This document shows positions 1 through 8,857 of a DNA stretch of 64,000 bases, one piece after another. The DNA is from Kaistia geumhonensis (lineage in GTDB: Bacteria; Pseudomonadota; Alphaproteobacteria; Rhizobiales; Kaistiaceae): the NCBI RefSeq assembly GCF_030815145.1, contig NZ_JAUSWJ010000001.1, positions 1,860,001 to 1,924,000 on the forward strand, written 5' to 3'. How positions within the stretch are numbered: position 1 is the first letter of the stretch; every line of letters starts with the position of its first letter. The notes under the pieces were generated by a model. That model searched no databases and was not told the origin of the DNA. It worked only from the letters and a program-made list of their open reading frames with translations. Made by a program: the position numbers and the translations under genes.

Positions 1-953
1 CGGTCGCCGGAAATCTCTTCGAGCTGAAGCAGTTCTCCGGCCTGCGCCTCCTCGACATCCGCCTCCCCGCCGCCTTCGCCGCCGCCTATCCGGGGCCGAA
101 ATTCGGCATCGAGGGCACGCGGCGCCTCGCCGGCGTCGAAGGACGGCCGCTGATCGGCACCATCGTCAAGCCGAGCGTCGGCTTCTCGCCGGCCGAGACC
201 GCCGACCTCGTGCGCCTCCTCGCGGAGGCCGGGATCGACTTCGTCAAGGACGACGAGTTGCAGGCCGACGGCCTGCATTGCCCGTTCGACGAGCGGGTGC
301 GCGCCGTGATGCGGGTGGTCAACGACCATGCCGACCGCTCCGGCAAGAAGGTGATGTTCGCCTTCAACCTCTCCGGCGAGATCGACGAGATGCGGCGGCG
401 CCACGATCTCGTGCTCGCCGAAGGCGGCACCTGCGTGATGGCCTCGATCAACGCGGTCGGCCTTTCCGGCATGATCGCGCTCGGCCGCCACAGCGAACTG
501 CCGATCCATGCCCATCGCAACGGCTGGGGCGCATTGTCCCGCGCTCCAGCGCTCGGCTTCTCCTATGTCGCCTTCCAGAAGTTCTGGCGGCTGGCCGGCG
601 CCGACCACATGCATGTCAACGGCCTCGCCAACAAGTTCGCCGAAAGCGACGAGAGCGTCATCGCCTCGGCACGCGCATGCCTGACGCCGATGTTCGCCGA
701 CAAGCCCTGCATCGCCATGCCTGTCTTCTCCTCGGGTCAGACGGTGCGGCAGCCGCCGGCGACTTTCGCAGCGCTCGGCAGCACCGACCTCATCTATGCG
801 GCCGGCGGCGGCATCATGGCTCATCCCGACGGCCCGGCCGCCGGCGTCGAGAGCCTCAGGCAATCCTGGGCCGCCGCCATGGCGGGCATCCCGCTCGAGA
901 CCCATGCGCGCGACCACGCCGCGCTCGCGGCGGCGCTCGGAGGCCGGTCATGA
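1..953 (+). CDS. RuBisCO-like protein (RLP), apionate pathway; 5' truncated
   Basis: The frame is open from base 3 and lacks its first roughly 100 residues, which lie before the window. The visible 316 residues form a RuBisCO large-subunit-type barrel: GTIVKP carries the lysine equivalent to RuBisCO Lys175, VKDDE carries the carbamylated-Lys/Asp/Glu metal site, HAHRNG and GADHMHVNG carry the barrel histidines, and GGGIMAHP is the phosphate-binding loop. The loop-6 lysine of true RuBisCO is not seen; that region reads PVFSSGQT. With a DUF1537 kinase and an ApnO-like dehydrogenase directly downstream, it is inferred to act on 3-oxo-isoapionate 4-phosphate, either as decarboxylase (OiaX) or as transcarboxylase/hydrolase (OiaT). 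The two subtypes cannot be separated by eye. Its TGA overlaps the next ATG. Confidence 0.85.
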   Translation, partial: VAGNLFELKQFSGLRLLDIRLPAAFAAAYPGPKFGIEGTRRLAGVEGRPLIGTIVKPSVGFSPAETADLVRLLAEAGIDFVKDDELQADGLHCPFDERVRAVMRVVNDHADRSGKKVMFAFNLSGEIDEMRRRHDLVLAEGGTCVMASINAVGLSGMIALGRHSELPIHAHRNGWGALSRAPALGFSYVAFQKFWRLAGADHMHVNGLANKFAESDESVIASARACLTPMFADKPCIAMPVFSSGQTVRQPPATFAALGSTDLIYAAGGGIMAHPDGPAAGVESLRQSWAAAMAGIPLETHARDHAALAAALGGRS

Positions 954-2350
954 CGGCGCCTGCGGACCAGTTGCCGGAGGGTGTCCTCGTAGCCTGGTAT
1001 GGCGACGACTTCACCGGCTCGGCCGCGACCATGGAAGTGCTGGCCTTTGCCGGCCTCGCCTCGGTGCTCTTTCTCGACATTCCGACCGCCGAGGACCTCG
1101 CCCGCTTTCCCGGCGCGCGCGGCATCGGCATCGCCGGCATCGCCCGCTCCAAGCCGCCCGCCTGGATGGACGAGAACCTGCCGCCGGTCTTCTCGGCGCT
1201 CGCGGGGATCGGCGCGCCGGTCAGCCATTACAAGATCTGCTCGACGCTCGATTCCGCGCCGCATGTCGGCTCCATCGGCCGCGCCGTCGATCTCGCCGCG
1301 CCCATCCTCGGCGGCGCATGGCATCCGCTGGTCGTGGCGGCGCCGCCGATCGGCCGCTACCAGGCCTTCGGTACGCTCTTCGCCCTCTATGACGGCGCGG
1401 TCTACCGGCTCGACCGGCATCCGACCATGAGCCGCCACCCCGTGACCCCGATGCACGAGGCGGATGTCCGCCGCCATCTCGGTTTGCAGACCACGCGGCC
1501 AATCGGCCTCGTCGATCGGCTCGGCCTTCATCGCGATGCCGGCGCGGCGCTCGCCGCCGCGCGCGACGGTGGGGCGGACATCGTCGCCATCGACGTCATG
1601 GACGACGAGGATCTCGCTTGCGCCGGCCGCCTCGTCTGGGAGAACCGCGGCGAGCGGCTGCTTGCGATCGGCTCGCAGGGGATCGAATATGCGCTGGTGG
1701 CCCATTGGCGCGAGGCCGGACTGATCGATGCCGCGCCGGCCGCGCCCTCGGCCGGTCCGGCGGAACGGATGGCCGTCGTCTCCGGCTCCTGCGCGCCGCA
1801 GACCGCGGCGCAGATCGCCCATGCTGCCGCCGCAGGTTTCGAGATCGTCCGGCTCGACGCCAGCCGCGCCGTTAACGCAGCGGCGTGGCAGGCGGAACTC
1901 GGCCGCGTGGAGGCGGCGGCACTCGCCGCGCTCGGCCGCGGTCGCGCGCCGATCGTCGCGACGGCCGAGGGGCCGGACGATCCGGCCGTGGCGGAAGTCA
2001 ACGAAGCCATCGCGACGAGCGGGCTCGACGCGGCGACCGTCAACGAGCGCATCGGGCGCGGGCTCGGCGCCCTGCTCGGCCGGCTGATCGCGGAAGCGCG
2101 GCTGCCGCGCGCGGTCATCGCCGGCGGCGACACCTCCGGCTACGGCGCGCTCGCGCTCGGCATCCGCGCGCTGACCGCCCTCGCGCCCACGGTTCCCGGC
2201 GCCGCGCTCTGCCGCGCCCATTTCGCGGACGCCGCGCGTGCGCCGCTCGAGATCGCGCTCAAGGGCGGGCAGATGGGCGCGCCGGACTATTTCACGTCAA
2301 TCAGGAATGGCGGCGGCGGAACCGTCGCCGCGAGGAGCAAGGCAGCATGA
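950..2350 (+). CDS. oiaK: 3-oxo-isoapionate kinase-like protein (DUF1537 four-carbon acid sugar kinase family)
   Basis: This 466-residue protein has the two-domain DUF1537 layout. The N-terminal segment carries WYGDDFTGSAATMEVL, the substrate-binding DDxTG motif, and KICSTLDSAPHVGSIGRA. The C-terminal nucleotide-binding segment carries AVIAGGDTSGYGALALGI. Kinases of this family phosphorylate sugar acids. Next to an RLP and an ApnO-like enzyme, the expected reaction is ATP-dependent phosphorylation of 3-oxo-isoapionate to the 4-phosphate consumed by the RLP. The start is the ATG that overlaps the upstream stop in ATGA, implying translational coupling, and its own stop overlaps the next gene in the same way. 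Substrate assignment rests on gene context. Confidence 0.85.
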   Translation: MTAPADQLPEGVLVAWYGDDFTGSAATMEVLAFAGLASVLFLDIPTAEDLARFPGARGIGIAGIARSKPPAWMDENLPPVFSALAGIGAPVSHYKICSTLDSAPHVGSIGRAVDLAAPILGGAWHPLVVAAPPIGRYQAFGTLFALYDGAVYRLDRHPTMSRHPVTPMHEADVRRHLGLQTTRPIGLVDRLGLHRDAGAALAAARDGGADIVAIDVMDDEDLACAGRLVWENRGERLLAIGSQGIEYALVAHWREAGLIDAAPAAPSAGPAERMAVVSGSCAPQTAAQIAHAAAAGFEIVRLDASRAVNAAAWQAELGRVEAAALAALGRGRAPIVATAEGPDDPAVAEVNEAIATSGLDAATVNERIGRGLGALLGRLIAEARLPRAVIAGGDTSGYGALALGIRALTALAPTVPGAALCRAHFADAARAPLEIALKGGQMGAPDYFTSIRNGGGGTVAARSKAA

Positions 2351-3195
2351 CCAAGATCGCGCTACTCGGTGCCGGCGGCAAAATGGGCGTCCGGCTCGCC
2401 ACCAATCTCAGGGGCTCGCGCTTTTCCGTCGACCATGTCGAGATCACGGCCGAGGGCCGCGAACGGCTGAAGCAGGCCATCGGCGCCGACTGCGTCGGCG
2501 AGAACGAGGCTCTGGCCGGCGCCGACGTCGTCGTGCTGGCGGTCCCGGACCGGCTGATCGGCAAGGTCGCGCACCAGATCATCGGCCGCGTGCGGCCGGG
2601 CACCGCGCTGATCGTCCTCGACGCGGCGGCGCCCTATGCCGGCGAGATGCCGGACCGCGCCGACGTGACGACCTTCGTCACCCATCCCTGCCACCCGTCC
2701 GTCTTCCCCGAGAACGTCACCGACGGCCAGCGCGACTTCTTCGGCGGCGTCAGCGACCCGCAGGCGATCGTCTGCGCGCTGGTCCAGGGGCCGGAGGAGC
2801 ATTACGCGCTCTGCGAGGAGGTCGCCCGCACGATCTATGCCCCCGTCTCGCGGGCGCATCGCTGCTCGCTGGAGAATATCGCCATCATGGAGCCGGCGAT
2901 GTCGGAGACCGTGGGCGCGACGCTGTGCCTGGCGCTGCGCGAGGCGACCGACGAGGCGGTGCGGCGCGGCGTTCCGCGCGAGGCGGCGATGGACTTCATG
3001 CTCGGCCATATCCAGATCGAGCTCGCCATCGCCTTCGGCATCTTCAAGGAAGGCAAGTTCTCGGACGGCGCGCTGCATGCCATCCGCGAGGCTCGGCCGC
3101 TGATCTTCAAGGACAACTGGCTCGAAGCCGTGTTCAGCCCCGAAGCCGTGATGGCCTCGGTCAAGGACATCTGCAACCCGAAGCAGGCGGCCTGA
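2347..3195 (+). CDS. apnO: D-apionate oxidoisomerase-like dehydrogenase
   Basis: The 282-residue protein begins with a Rossmann fold (KIALLGAGGKMGVRLATNL) and continues with a helical C-terminal domain of the phosphogluconate-dehydrogenase/ketol-acid-reductoisomerase type. ApnO enzymes convert D-apionate to 3-oxo-isoapionate in a coupled oxidation and isomerisation. That is the step before the kinase and RLP encoded immediately upstream, so the three genes give a complete conversion from D-apionate to a ketotetrose phosphate. The ATG lies in an ATGA overlap with oiaK. The family and operon agree well; the precise substrate is inferred from the described apiose/apionate pathways. No transporter or regulator for this operon is visible, as its 5' side lies outside the window. 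Confidence 0.8.
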   Translation: MTKIALLGAGGKMGVRLATNLRGSRFSVDHVEITAEGRERLKQAIGADCVGENEALAGADVVVLAVPDRLIGKVAHQIIGRVRPGTALIVLDAAAPYAGEMPDRADVTTFVTHPCHPSVFPENVTDGQRDFFGGVSDPQAIVCALVQGPEEHYALCEEVARTIYAPVSRAHRCSLENIAIMEPAMSETVGATLCLALREATDEAVRRGVPREAAMDFMLGHIQIELAIAFGIFKEGKFSDGALHAIREARPLIFKDNWLEAVFSPEAVMASVKDICNPKQAA

Positions 3196-3207
3196 GCGGC
3201 GCGGCAG

Positions 3208-4137
3208 CTACGGGCCGAAGATCGACCAGTCCATGGCGCGGGCGAGGCGCTCCAGCGCCCGCGAGCCGAGCAGCGAATTGCCGACCTTGTTGAGGCCGGG
3301 CGACCAGACGGCGATCGACGCCTTGCCCGGCACGATGGCGAGGATGCCGCCGCCGACGCCGCTCTTGCCCGGAATGCCGACCCGAAAGGCGAAATCGCCC
3401 GAGCCGTCATAGTGGCCGCAGGTGAGCATCAGCGCGTTGATGCGCCGCGCCCGCTCGGCCGAGACGACCTTCTGGCCGGTCAGCGGATGACGCCCCTGGC
3501 CAGCGAGGAAGCTGCCGGCCACCGCGAGCTGGCGGCAGCTCATGGCGATGGCGCATTGGTGGAAATAGACGCCCGTCGTCATCTCCACCGGATGGCGGAT
3601 ATTGTCGTAGGCCTTCATGTAGTTGGCGAGCGCGCGGTTGCGGAAGCCGGTCTCCTGTTCCGAGCGCGCCACGTCCATGTCGATGACGATGCTCTCGTCG
3701 TCGGCCAGCGAGCGCATGAAGCGCAGGATGAGGCCGATCGCCTCGCGCGGCTTGTAGCCGGCGAGGATCACGTCGGTGACGACCAGCGCGCCGGCATTGA
3801 TCAGCGGATTGCGCGGGATGCCGTGCTCATATTCGAGCTGGACGATCGAATTGAACGGATTGCCCGAGGGCTCGCGGCCGACGCGGTTCCACAGCGTGTC
3901 GCCGACCTGGCCGAGCGCCAGCGTCAGCGTGAACACCTTCGAGACGCTCTGGATCGAGAACGGGAGATCGGCGTCGCCCGCCGTGAACAGCGCGCCGTCA
4001 TGGGTGAGGACCGCGATGCCGAACTGGCCGGGATCGACCTTGGCGAGCTCGGGGATATAGGCGGCGACCTTGCCGCGCTCGGTCGCCGCGCGCGCCTCGG
4101 CGGCGATCTCGTCGAGGACAGTCTGAAGCTCGGGCAT
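3208..4137 (-). CDS. glsA: Glutaminase
   Basis: The 309-residue product has the usual length and conserved blocks of serine-dependent glutaminases. [13 protein letters not shown] carries the SxxK catalytic pair, [11 protein letters not shown] and the C-terminal [11 protein letters not shown] segment are typical. It hydrolyses glutamine to glutamate and ammonia in the cytoplasm. No signal peptide is visible. The start at 4137 gives [11 protein letters not shown], a normal family N-terminus. It lies 8 bases downstream of the histidine kinase gene on the same strand and may share its transcript, and it converges with the apionate operon across only 12 bases. Confidence 0.95.
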   Translation of the reverse strand: MPELQTVLDEIAAEARAATERGKVAAYIPELAKVDPGQFGIAVLTHDGALFTAGDADLPFSIQSVSKVFTLTLALGQVGDTLWNRVGREPSGNPFNSIVQLEYEHGIPRNPLINAGALVVTDVILAGYKPREAIGLILRFMRSLADDESIVIDMDVARSEQETGFRNRALANYMKAYDNIRHPVEMTTGVYFHQCAIAMSCRQLAVAGSFLAGQGRHPLTGQKVVSAERARRINALMLTCGHYDGSGDFAFRVGIPGKSGVGGGILAIVPGKASIAVWSPGLNKVGNSLLGSRALERLARAMDWSIFGP

Positions 4138-4145
4138 GCGCTCCC

Positions 4146-7100
4146 TTATCCGGCCAGCACCCGCGTCGCGGGGAAGGTGATGCGGATCAACGTCCCCTGC
4201 CCTACGGCCGAATCGATCACGAAGGAAGCCCGGTTCGCCTCGACCAGCGCCTTCGTGAGCGGCAGGCCGAGCCCGGTGCCGTCGCTGCGCCGCTCGCGCG
4301 AGGTCGAGAGCTGGCGGAACGGCTTCAGCGCCGTCTCGATGTCCTTCTCCGACATGCCGATGCCGGTGTCGCGGATGCGCAGGCTCACCTCGCCATGCGG
4401 CTCCATGGCGGTCGAGACGACGACCTGACCGCCGGCGAGCGTGAACTTCACCGCGTTCGAGACGAGGTTGAGCACGATCTGGCGGATCGAGCGCGGATCC
4501 GCGACCACATTCGGTACCTGGCCGGACAGCGAGGTGCGGATGATGATCCGCTCGCGATTGGCCTGCGGCTGCATCAGCGCCACGCATTCCATGACGATGT
4601 CGTTGAGCGCGACGGACTCGAAATTCAAATCGAGCTTGCCGGCCTCGATCTTGGAGAGATCGAGCAGGTCGTTCAGGAGGCTCATCAGATGCGCGCCGGA
4701 GACATGGATGTCGCGCAGATATTCCTTGTAGCGCTCGGTGCCGATCGGGCCGAAGCGCTCCTCCATCATCACCTCGGAGAAACCGATTATGGCGTTGAGC
4801 GGCGTGCGGATCTCGTGACTGACCTTGGCGAGGAAGTCCGACTTCTGCATCGAGGCGCTTTCGGCCGCCCGCCTGGCGTTGATCAGCTCGCCCTCGGCAT
4901 TCTTCCACTGCGTGATGTCGCGCAGCACCGCGCAGAACTTGCCCGTTTCCGGCAGCCGGCCCATCGTCATGAACAGTGGGATCAGCCCGCCCTGCGGCAC
5001 CCGCGCGATGACCTCGCGGCCGTCGTTGAGCACGCTGGCGACGCCGTTGCGCGCCAGGCCGTCGAGATAATCGAGCGCCGACTGGCGGCTTTCCTCGGCG
5101 AGGAGATCGGGAAGGCGGAGGCCTGCCACCGACGCCGACTCGACGCCGAACAGCGCCTCCGCCGAACGGTTGATGCGCTCGATCCGGGCATCCTGGTCGA
5201 CGACGATGATGCCGTCGGTCGCCGTATCGAGGATCGCCTCGAGCTCGACGATGCGCTGCCGGGCATGGGCGAGTTCGGCCTCGCGCAGCGGATCCGGCAA
5301 AGGCGAGGCGGGCACGGCTGCCTCGGCGGGTGGCGTCTCGGCGACAACCTCCGTCGCTGCTGGCGCGGGCTCGGGCTCGGGTTGCGAAGTGGTGTCCGCC
5401 GCGGCGGCCTCGATCTCGTGCGGCACGAACGGCGCATCCGGCGCTTCGGCCGGCGGCGGCTCGATGGCCGGAGCCTCCGCCGGGCCGCTCTCGGCCTCGG
5501 CCTCGGGAGGCTGATCGGACGAGGTCTCCGCGACCTGATCGGGGATCGCCGCCGCGACGGCCTCGGGGGCCGGTGTCCCGGTCGCGGAAGGAACCGATCC
5601 GGCGGGCTCGGTCGTCGCCGCCTCGGACGTTGCCGTTTCAGGAGCCGTCGCCTCAGAAGCTGGAGGCTGGGGGGCGGCTGCGGGCGGACGCGGGGCGGAC
5701 GGGCTGCTCAGCGCCGCGGCGATGCGGCGGAAGGCATCCTGCTCGGGCACCGACAGCCGGTCCGTCTCGGTTGCGGGCAGCGCCCGCGCCAGGCGGATGA
5801 CATTGGAGCCCTGCGGCTGCATGGCGCTGCGCGGCCTCTCGACCGGCGCGGGCGGCGCCTCGGGGCGGTCCGAGCGGCGGATGACCCCGAAGCCGCGATA
5901 GCCCTCGAACAGCCGGTCGCGCGAAAAAGCCGGCAGGGCCGCGAGATCGACGGCGACGAAATGCTCGCCGTCCTCGGCCGGCCAATCGAGCGTCACGCCG
6001 CTCCAGGTGTCGCGGCGGGCAATGAGCCCGGCCACGGCGCCTGTCGGATCGAGGCCGAGCCGGGCGGCCATCTCGCCCCAGGTCTCTCCGACGGCGATCG
6101 CCGAAGCCGGGCCGACCACATCGGCAAAATCCGGCGACACGAAGGTGAAGCGCCCATCTGCGTCCATCTGGAACACGAAGCGCACCGGACCCTGCGGCGG
6201 CGCGAAGCGGAAGCCGCCCGACGGCTCCGGCTGAGGCTCGGACTGCGACACGGGCTCGGGCTGCGCCTCGGGTTCGACTTCGGCCTCGGACGCGATGGCC
6301 GGTTCGGGCGTCGCGTCCTCCGCGACCTCGATCCCGGCGGCCGCGCGGTCGATCAGAGGCGGCGGCTCGACCGCTTCGGACGGCGCGGACACAGCGGCCG
6401 TGGGCTCCGGCTCGACGTCCGGGGCCTCGATCGCCGCCGGCTCGGCCAGGTGGACGGGCTCCCCCGGTGCGGCCGGCTCGACCAGCACCCGCTCGCCCGG
6501 TCCGACGACCAGGAGATGGAAGCGGCTGTCCTGATCCTCGAAAACCGCCAGCCCGGCAGGACGGCGCATGTCGCCAATGCGGAGTGCACGCCGCGCCAGC
6601 CTCTCGCCGCGCCGTGCGGCAGAGCCGACGAGTTCGGCGACCGCCGCCTCGCCGTCGACCAGCCAGGCGGCGCCGCCGCGTTCCGCGAGCACGGCGCCCT
6701 CGGCATCGAGCACGGCGACGGCGCAGTCCTCCTCGGCGAGCGCAGCCACAAGATCTTCCGCCGCCTGTCGCGCCGCCGGCCGCTCGCGGCTCTCGGGAAG
6801 CGCGACGAGCATGGCGGGCTCGCCGTCCGGAAGGGCGATGCGCCGGCATTCGGCGGCATGGCTCGCGAGCCCTGCCCCGACGGCGAAGCGGATGCGCTCC
6901 AGCCTCGCCGCGCCGGGCGCGAGGCTGCGCGCCGCGCGGGCGATCTGCATGGTGGCCGGAAGCGCAGGCGAGAAGCGTCGATCGAGGAGATCCTCGATCC
7001 GCCGCTCGCCGAAGAACCGCGCGCCGGCCGCATTGGCGAACAGGATTCGCCGCCCGTCGGCCGAGAAGAGCAGAACCGGACGGGGCGCAAACAAGGCCGA

Positions 7101-7154
7101 TCCCAGCGCCGGCAGGGCCGCCAGCTCGAGAAAGGCATGATCGCGTCCGCTCAT
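4146..7154 (-). CDS. pdhS: PdhS-like (PleC/DivJ family) PAS-sensor histidine kinase
   Basis: The protein is about 1000 residues. It has an N-terminal PAS-like region ([18 protein letters not shown]), a second sensor segment, a long low-complexity Ala/Pro/Glu-rich linker, and another PAS domain ([19 protein letters not shown]). The kinase core has H-box [24 protein letters not shown]-box [12 protein letters not shown]1 RDTGIGM and G2 GTGLGLPL. The text around the H-box ([22 protein letters not shown]) is characteristic of the PleC/DivJ/PdhS kinases that control asymmetric division through DivK in alphaproteobacteria. No transmembrane segment is evident, which fits the cytoplasmic PdhS type. 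The MSGRD start (7154) is preferred; an in-frame ATG at 7193 would add 13 residues but has no ribosome-binding site. Confidence 0.85.
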   Translation of the reverse strand: MSGRDHAFLELAALPALGSALFAPRPVLLFSADGRRILFANAAGARFFGERRIEDLLDRRFSPALPATMQIARAARSLAPGAARLERIRFAVGAGLASHAAECRRIALPDGEPAMLVALPESRERPAARQAAEDLVAALAEEDCAVAVLDAEGAVLAERGGAAWLVDGEAAVAELVGSAARRGERLARRALRIGDMRRPAGLAVFEDQDSRFHLLVVGPGERVLVEPAAPGEPVHLAEPAAIEAPDVEPEPTAAVSAPSEAVEPPPLIDRAAAGIEVAEDATPEPAIASEAEVEPEAQPEPVSQSEPQPEPSGGFRFAPPQGPVRFVFQMDADGRFTFVSPDFADVVGPASAIAVGETWGEMAARLGLDPTGAVAGLIARRDTWSGVTLDWPAEDGEHFVAVDLAALPAFSRDRLFEGYRGFGVIRRSDRPEAPPAPVERPRSAMQPQGSNVIRLARALPATETDRLSVPEQDAFRRIAAALSSPSAPRPPAAAPQPPASEATAPETATSEAATTEPAGSVPSATGTPAPEAVAAAIPDQVAETSSDQPPEAEAESGPAEAPAIEPPPAEAPDAPFVPHEIEAAAADTTSQPEPEPAPAATEVVAETPPAEAAVPASPLPDPLREAELAHARQRIVELEAILDTATDGIIVVDQDARIERINRSAEALFGVESASVAGLRLPDLLAEESRQSALDYLDGLARNGVASVLNDGREVIARVPQGGLIPLFMTMGRLPETGKFCAVLRDITQWKNAEGELINARRAAESASMQKSDFLAKVSHEIRTPLNAIIGFSEVMMEERFGPIGTERYKEYLRDIHVSGAHLMSLLNDLLDLSKIEAGKLDLNFESVALNDIVMECVALMQPQANRERIIIRTSLSGQVPNVVADPRSIRQIVLNLVSNAVKFTLAGGQVVVSTAMEPHGEVSLRIRDTGIGMSEKDIETALKPFRQLSTSRERRSDGTGLGLPLTKALVEANRASFVIDSAVGQGTLIRITFPATRVLAG

Positions 7155-7364
7155 CGTCGGTCGGGCTCCCAAGCTCCGGATCGGTCCCGGCATGCCGCAA
7201 CAGTCTGATTGCTTAACAAGACTCTAATAGATTGCCGGCGCGGCAAGGTCTATGCACGCGCCTCTTTTGCCCGACGGACTCGAAGGGCTTGGTTAATCTC
7301 CGACACGTTTTCACAGCCTTCCGATGGGGCTATGCTGTCCGCCCCAGCCGCGGAGGACGAGGCG

Positions 7365-7745
7365 ATGGCCAAAGAGACAGAATTCGATATTCCCGAGGCG
7401 ATGCGCACCTTCGCCGACAAGAGCGTCGATCAGGCCCGCAAGGCCTTCGACGATTTCATGGCGGCGACCGTGAAGGCCGTCGACAAGGCCGAGACCTCCG
7501 CGAAATCCGTGCACGAAGAGGCCCGCACGGCCAACAAGCAGGCGATCGGCTTCCTCGAGGAAAACCTCGCCGCGTCGTTCGAATTCGCCCAGAAGATGGT
7601 CCGCGCGCGGACGCTGGAGGAACTGCAGGCGATCCACAGCGAGTTCATCCAGCGTCAGGTTTCGGCGGCCGAGGCGCAGACGCGCTCCGTCGGCGAGGCG
7701 ATCACCAGAGCCGCGAGCGATCTCGCCGCCAAGGTCAAACCCTGA
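7365..7745 (+). CDS. Phasin family protein
   Basis: A 126-residue, highly helical, Ala/Lys/Glu-rich protein with the phasin pattern: MRTFADKSVDQARKAFDDFM, then FLEENLAASFEFAQKMVRARTLEELQAIHSEF, and a C-terminal SVGEAITRAAS segment. Phasins coat polyhydroxyalkanoate granules; small rhizobial members may also act as general granule or stress proteins. The start ATG at 7365 is chosen because GGAGGACGAGG lies just upstream and the reading then begins MAKETEFDIPE, a normal phasin N-terminus. Earlier in-frame starts give unphasin-like sequence. It is divergent from the histidine kinase and lies 286 bases before a second phasin. Confidence 0.9.
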   Translation: MAKETEFDIPEAMRTFADKSVDQARKAFDDFMAATVKAVDKAETSAKSVHEEARTANKQAIGFLEENLAASFEFAQKMVRARTLEELQAIHSEFIQRQVSAAEAQTRSVGEAITRAASDLAAKVKP

Positions 7746-7897
7746 CCGCGGCGCCGGCCGCGTGATGCGCAGCTAAGCGGCACTGCCCGTTTGAGCGGCA
7801 TCGCAGTGCAGCATGCTGAGCCGGCAAGACGGTGCCGAATTAATGCGAGCCTCAGCAAAATTGCCGTTTCGCGACAGAAAGAATGAACGCGAATCCC

Positions 7898-7932
7898 CTT
7901 GTGCGTCGCAAAATGATGTTGCAATGCACAAG
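7898..7932. promoter_or_regulatory. Inverted repeat upstream of the second phasin, candidate PhaR-type site
   Basis: CTTGTGC (7898-7904) and GCACAAG (7926-7932) form a perfect inverted repeat around an AT-richer core that also contains TTGCAATGCA. TGC/GCA-rich sites upstream of phasin genes are the known targets of the PhaR/AniA repressor in alphaproteobacteria. The distance, about 100 bases before the phasin start, suits promoter control. The assignment is inferred from motif style and position. Confidence 0.4.
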
Positions 7933-8031
7933 GTGACTGGCTATATGTGAGGCATCTCGACTGGAGCCGAACGGATCGTCTGTCACGGCTCTCTCGCTCT
8001 CGAGATCGACGCATTCTCAAGGAGAGCCGAC

Positions 8032-8532
8032 ATGACCGATACCCCTGCCGCGAAGCCCGCCAAGACCGCCGCCGCCAAGGCCGCCAAGGCTTTCGAGGCG
8101 CCCTTCGAGGCGTTCAGCTTCAACTTCCCGACCGCCGAGATGCCGGCTGCCTTCCGCGACCTCGCCGAGAAGACGCTGTCCGGCAGCAAGGACGCCTACG
8201 CCAAGATAAAGGCTGCCGCCGAAGAGGCGACCGAGGCCTTCGAGGACAGCGTGGAGACGGCGCGCAGCGGCATGGTCGAGCTCAGCCACAAGTCGCTCGA
8301 CGCGGCCAAGGTCCACAGCGACGCCTCCTTCGCCTTCGCGAAGGAGCTGCTCGGCGCCAAGACCTTCGCCGAAGTGCTCGAGCTGCAGATGGGCTTCGCC
8401 CGCAAGCAGACCGAGGCCTTCGCGGCCCAGGTCAAGGACATGCAGGACTTCTCGCAGAAGTTCGTCGCGGACGCCTCGCGTCCGGTCAAGGCGAGCGTCG
8501 AGAAGGCGCTGAAGGGCACCACGCTCAACTGA
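8032..8532 (+). CDS. Phasin family protein
   Basis: A 166-residue phasin with an Ala/Lys-rich N-terminal stretch (KTAAAKAAKAF), a hydrophobic FEAFSFNFPTAEMP segment, and the long amphipathic helices of the family (KTLSGSKDAYAKIKAAAEEATEAF; AKTFAEVLELQMGFARKQTEAF). It should bind the surface of polyhydroxyalkanoate granules. The ATG follows AAGGAGAGCCGAC, a strong ribosome-binding site. It is likely transcribed alone: an inverted repeat precedes it and a strong intrinsic terminator follows it. It is a distinct paralogue of the phasin at 7365, longer at both ends. Confidence 0.92.
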   Translation: MTDTPAAKPAKTAAAKAAKAFEAPFEAFSFNFPTAEMPAAFRDLAEKTLSGSKDAYAKIKAAAEEATEAFEDSVETARSGMVELSHKSLDAAKVHSDASFAFAKELLGAKTFAEVLELQMGFARKQTEAFAAQVKDMQDFSQKFVADASRPVKASVEKALKGTTLN

Positions 8533-8551
8533 GCGGCTGCCGCGACATTCG

Positions 8552-8583
8552 AAGGCGCCGGCGGTCCCGCCGGCGCCTTTTTT
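8552..8583 (+). terminator. Intrinsic terminator after the second phasin
   Basis: A perfect 13-bp stem (AAGGCGCCGGCGG with CCGCCGGCGCCTT) has a two-base loop and runs into T6. It lies 19 bases past the phasin stop. This is a textbook Rho-independent terminator. Confidence 0.92.
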
Positions 8584-8692
8584 CGTGATGCCCCGCCGCC
8601 TCCGAAGCGCGCTGGGGAAAGCGGAACCGACGCGCTGTTAGCACTTGCAACGCGCCGCCAATGCTTCTAGGTTCCGCTCGCTTTCAAGGTAG

Positions 8693-8769
8693 GCAGCTGT
8701 AGCTCAGTTGGTTAGAGCGTCGGATTGTGGCTCCGAAGGTCGGTGGTTCGAGCCCACCCAGCTGTACCA
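8693..8769 (+). tRNA. tRNA-His (GTG), CCA encoded
   Basis: A complete cloverleaf is visible. The acceptor stem is GCAGCTG (8693-8699) with CAGCTGT (8759-8765). The D arm GCTC...GAGC follows TA at positions 8-9. The anticodon stem TCGGA/TCCGA encloses loop TTGTGGC with anticodon GTG (8727-8729). The T arm is GGTGG/CCACC, and CCA is encoded at 8767-8769. The discriminator base is A73 and the first pair is G1:U72, so position 73 cannot pair with a G at -1 as in most bacterial tRNA-His. This is the known alphaproteobacterial variant recognised by a co-adapted HisRS. Confidence 0.97.
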
Positions 8770-8857
8770 AAGCAATCTCCCCGCATTGAGCAGTCCGCGC
8801 AGCGCGCCCCGCCACTGGTGGCGTGCGCGGTGACAGGCGCCTTGGCGCGAAGCGTGC

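Noticed and set aside
4395-7208. Very long plus-strand open frame (937 codons) opposite the histidine kinase gene
   Set aside because: It is antisense to a clear kinase with all catalytic boxes. The translation is Arg/Gly/Asp-rich without family motifs, which is a usual artefact of GC-rich codon bias.
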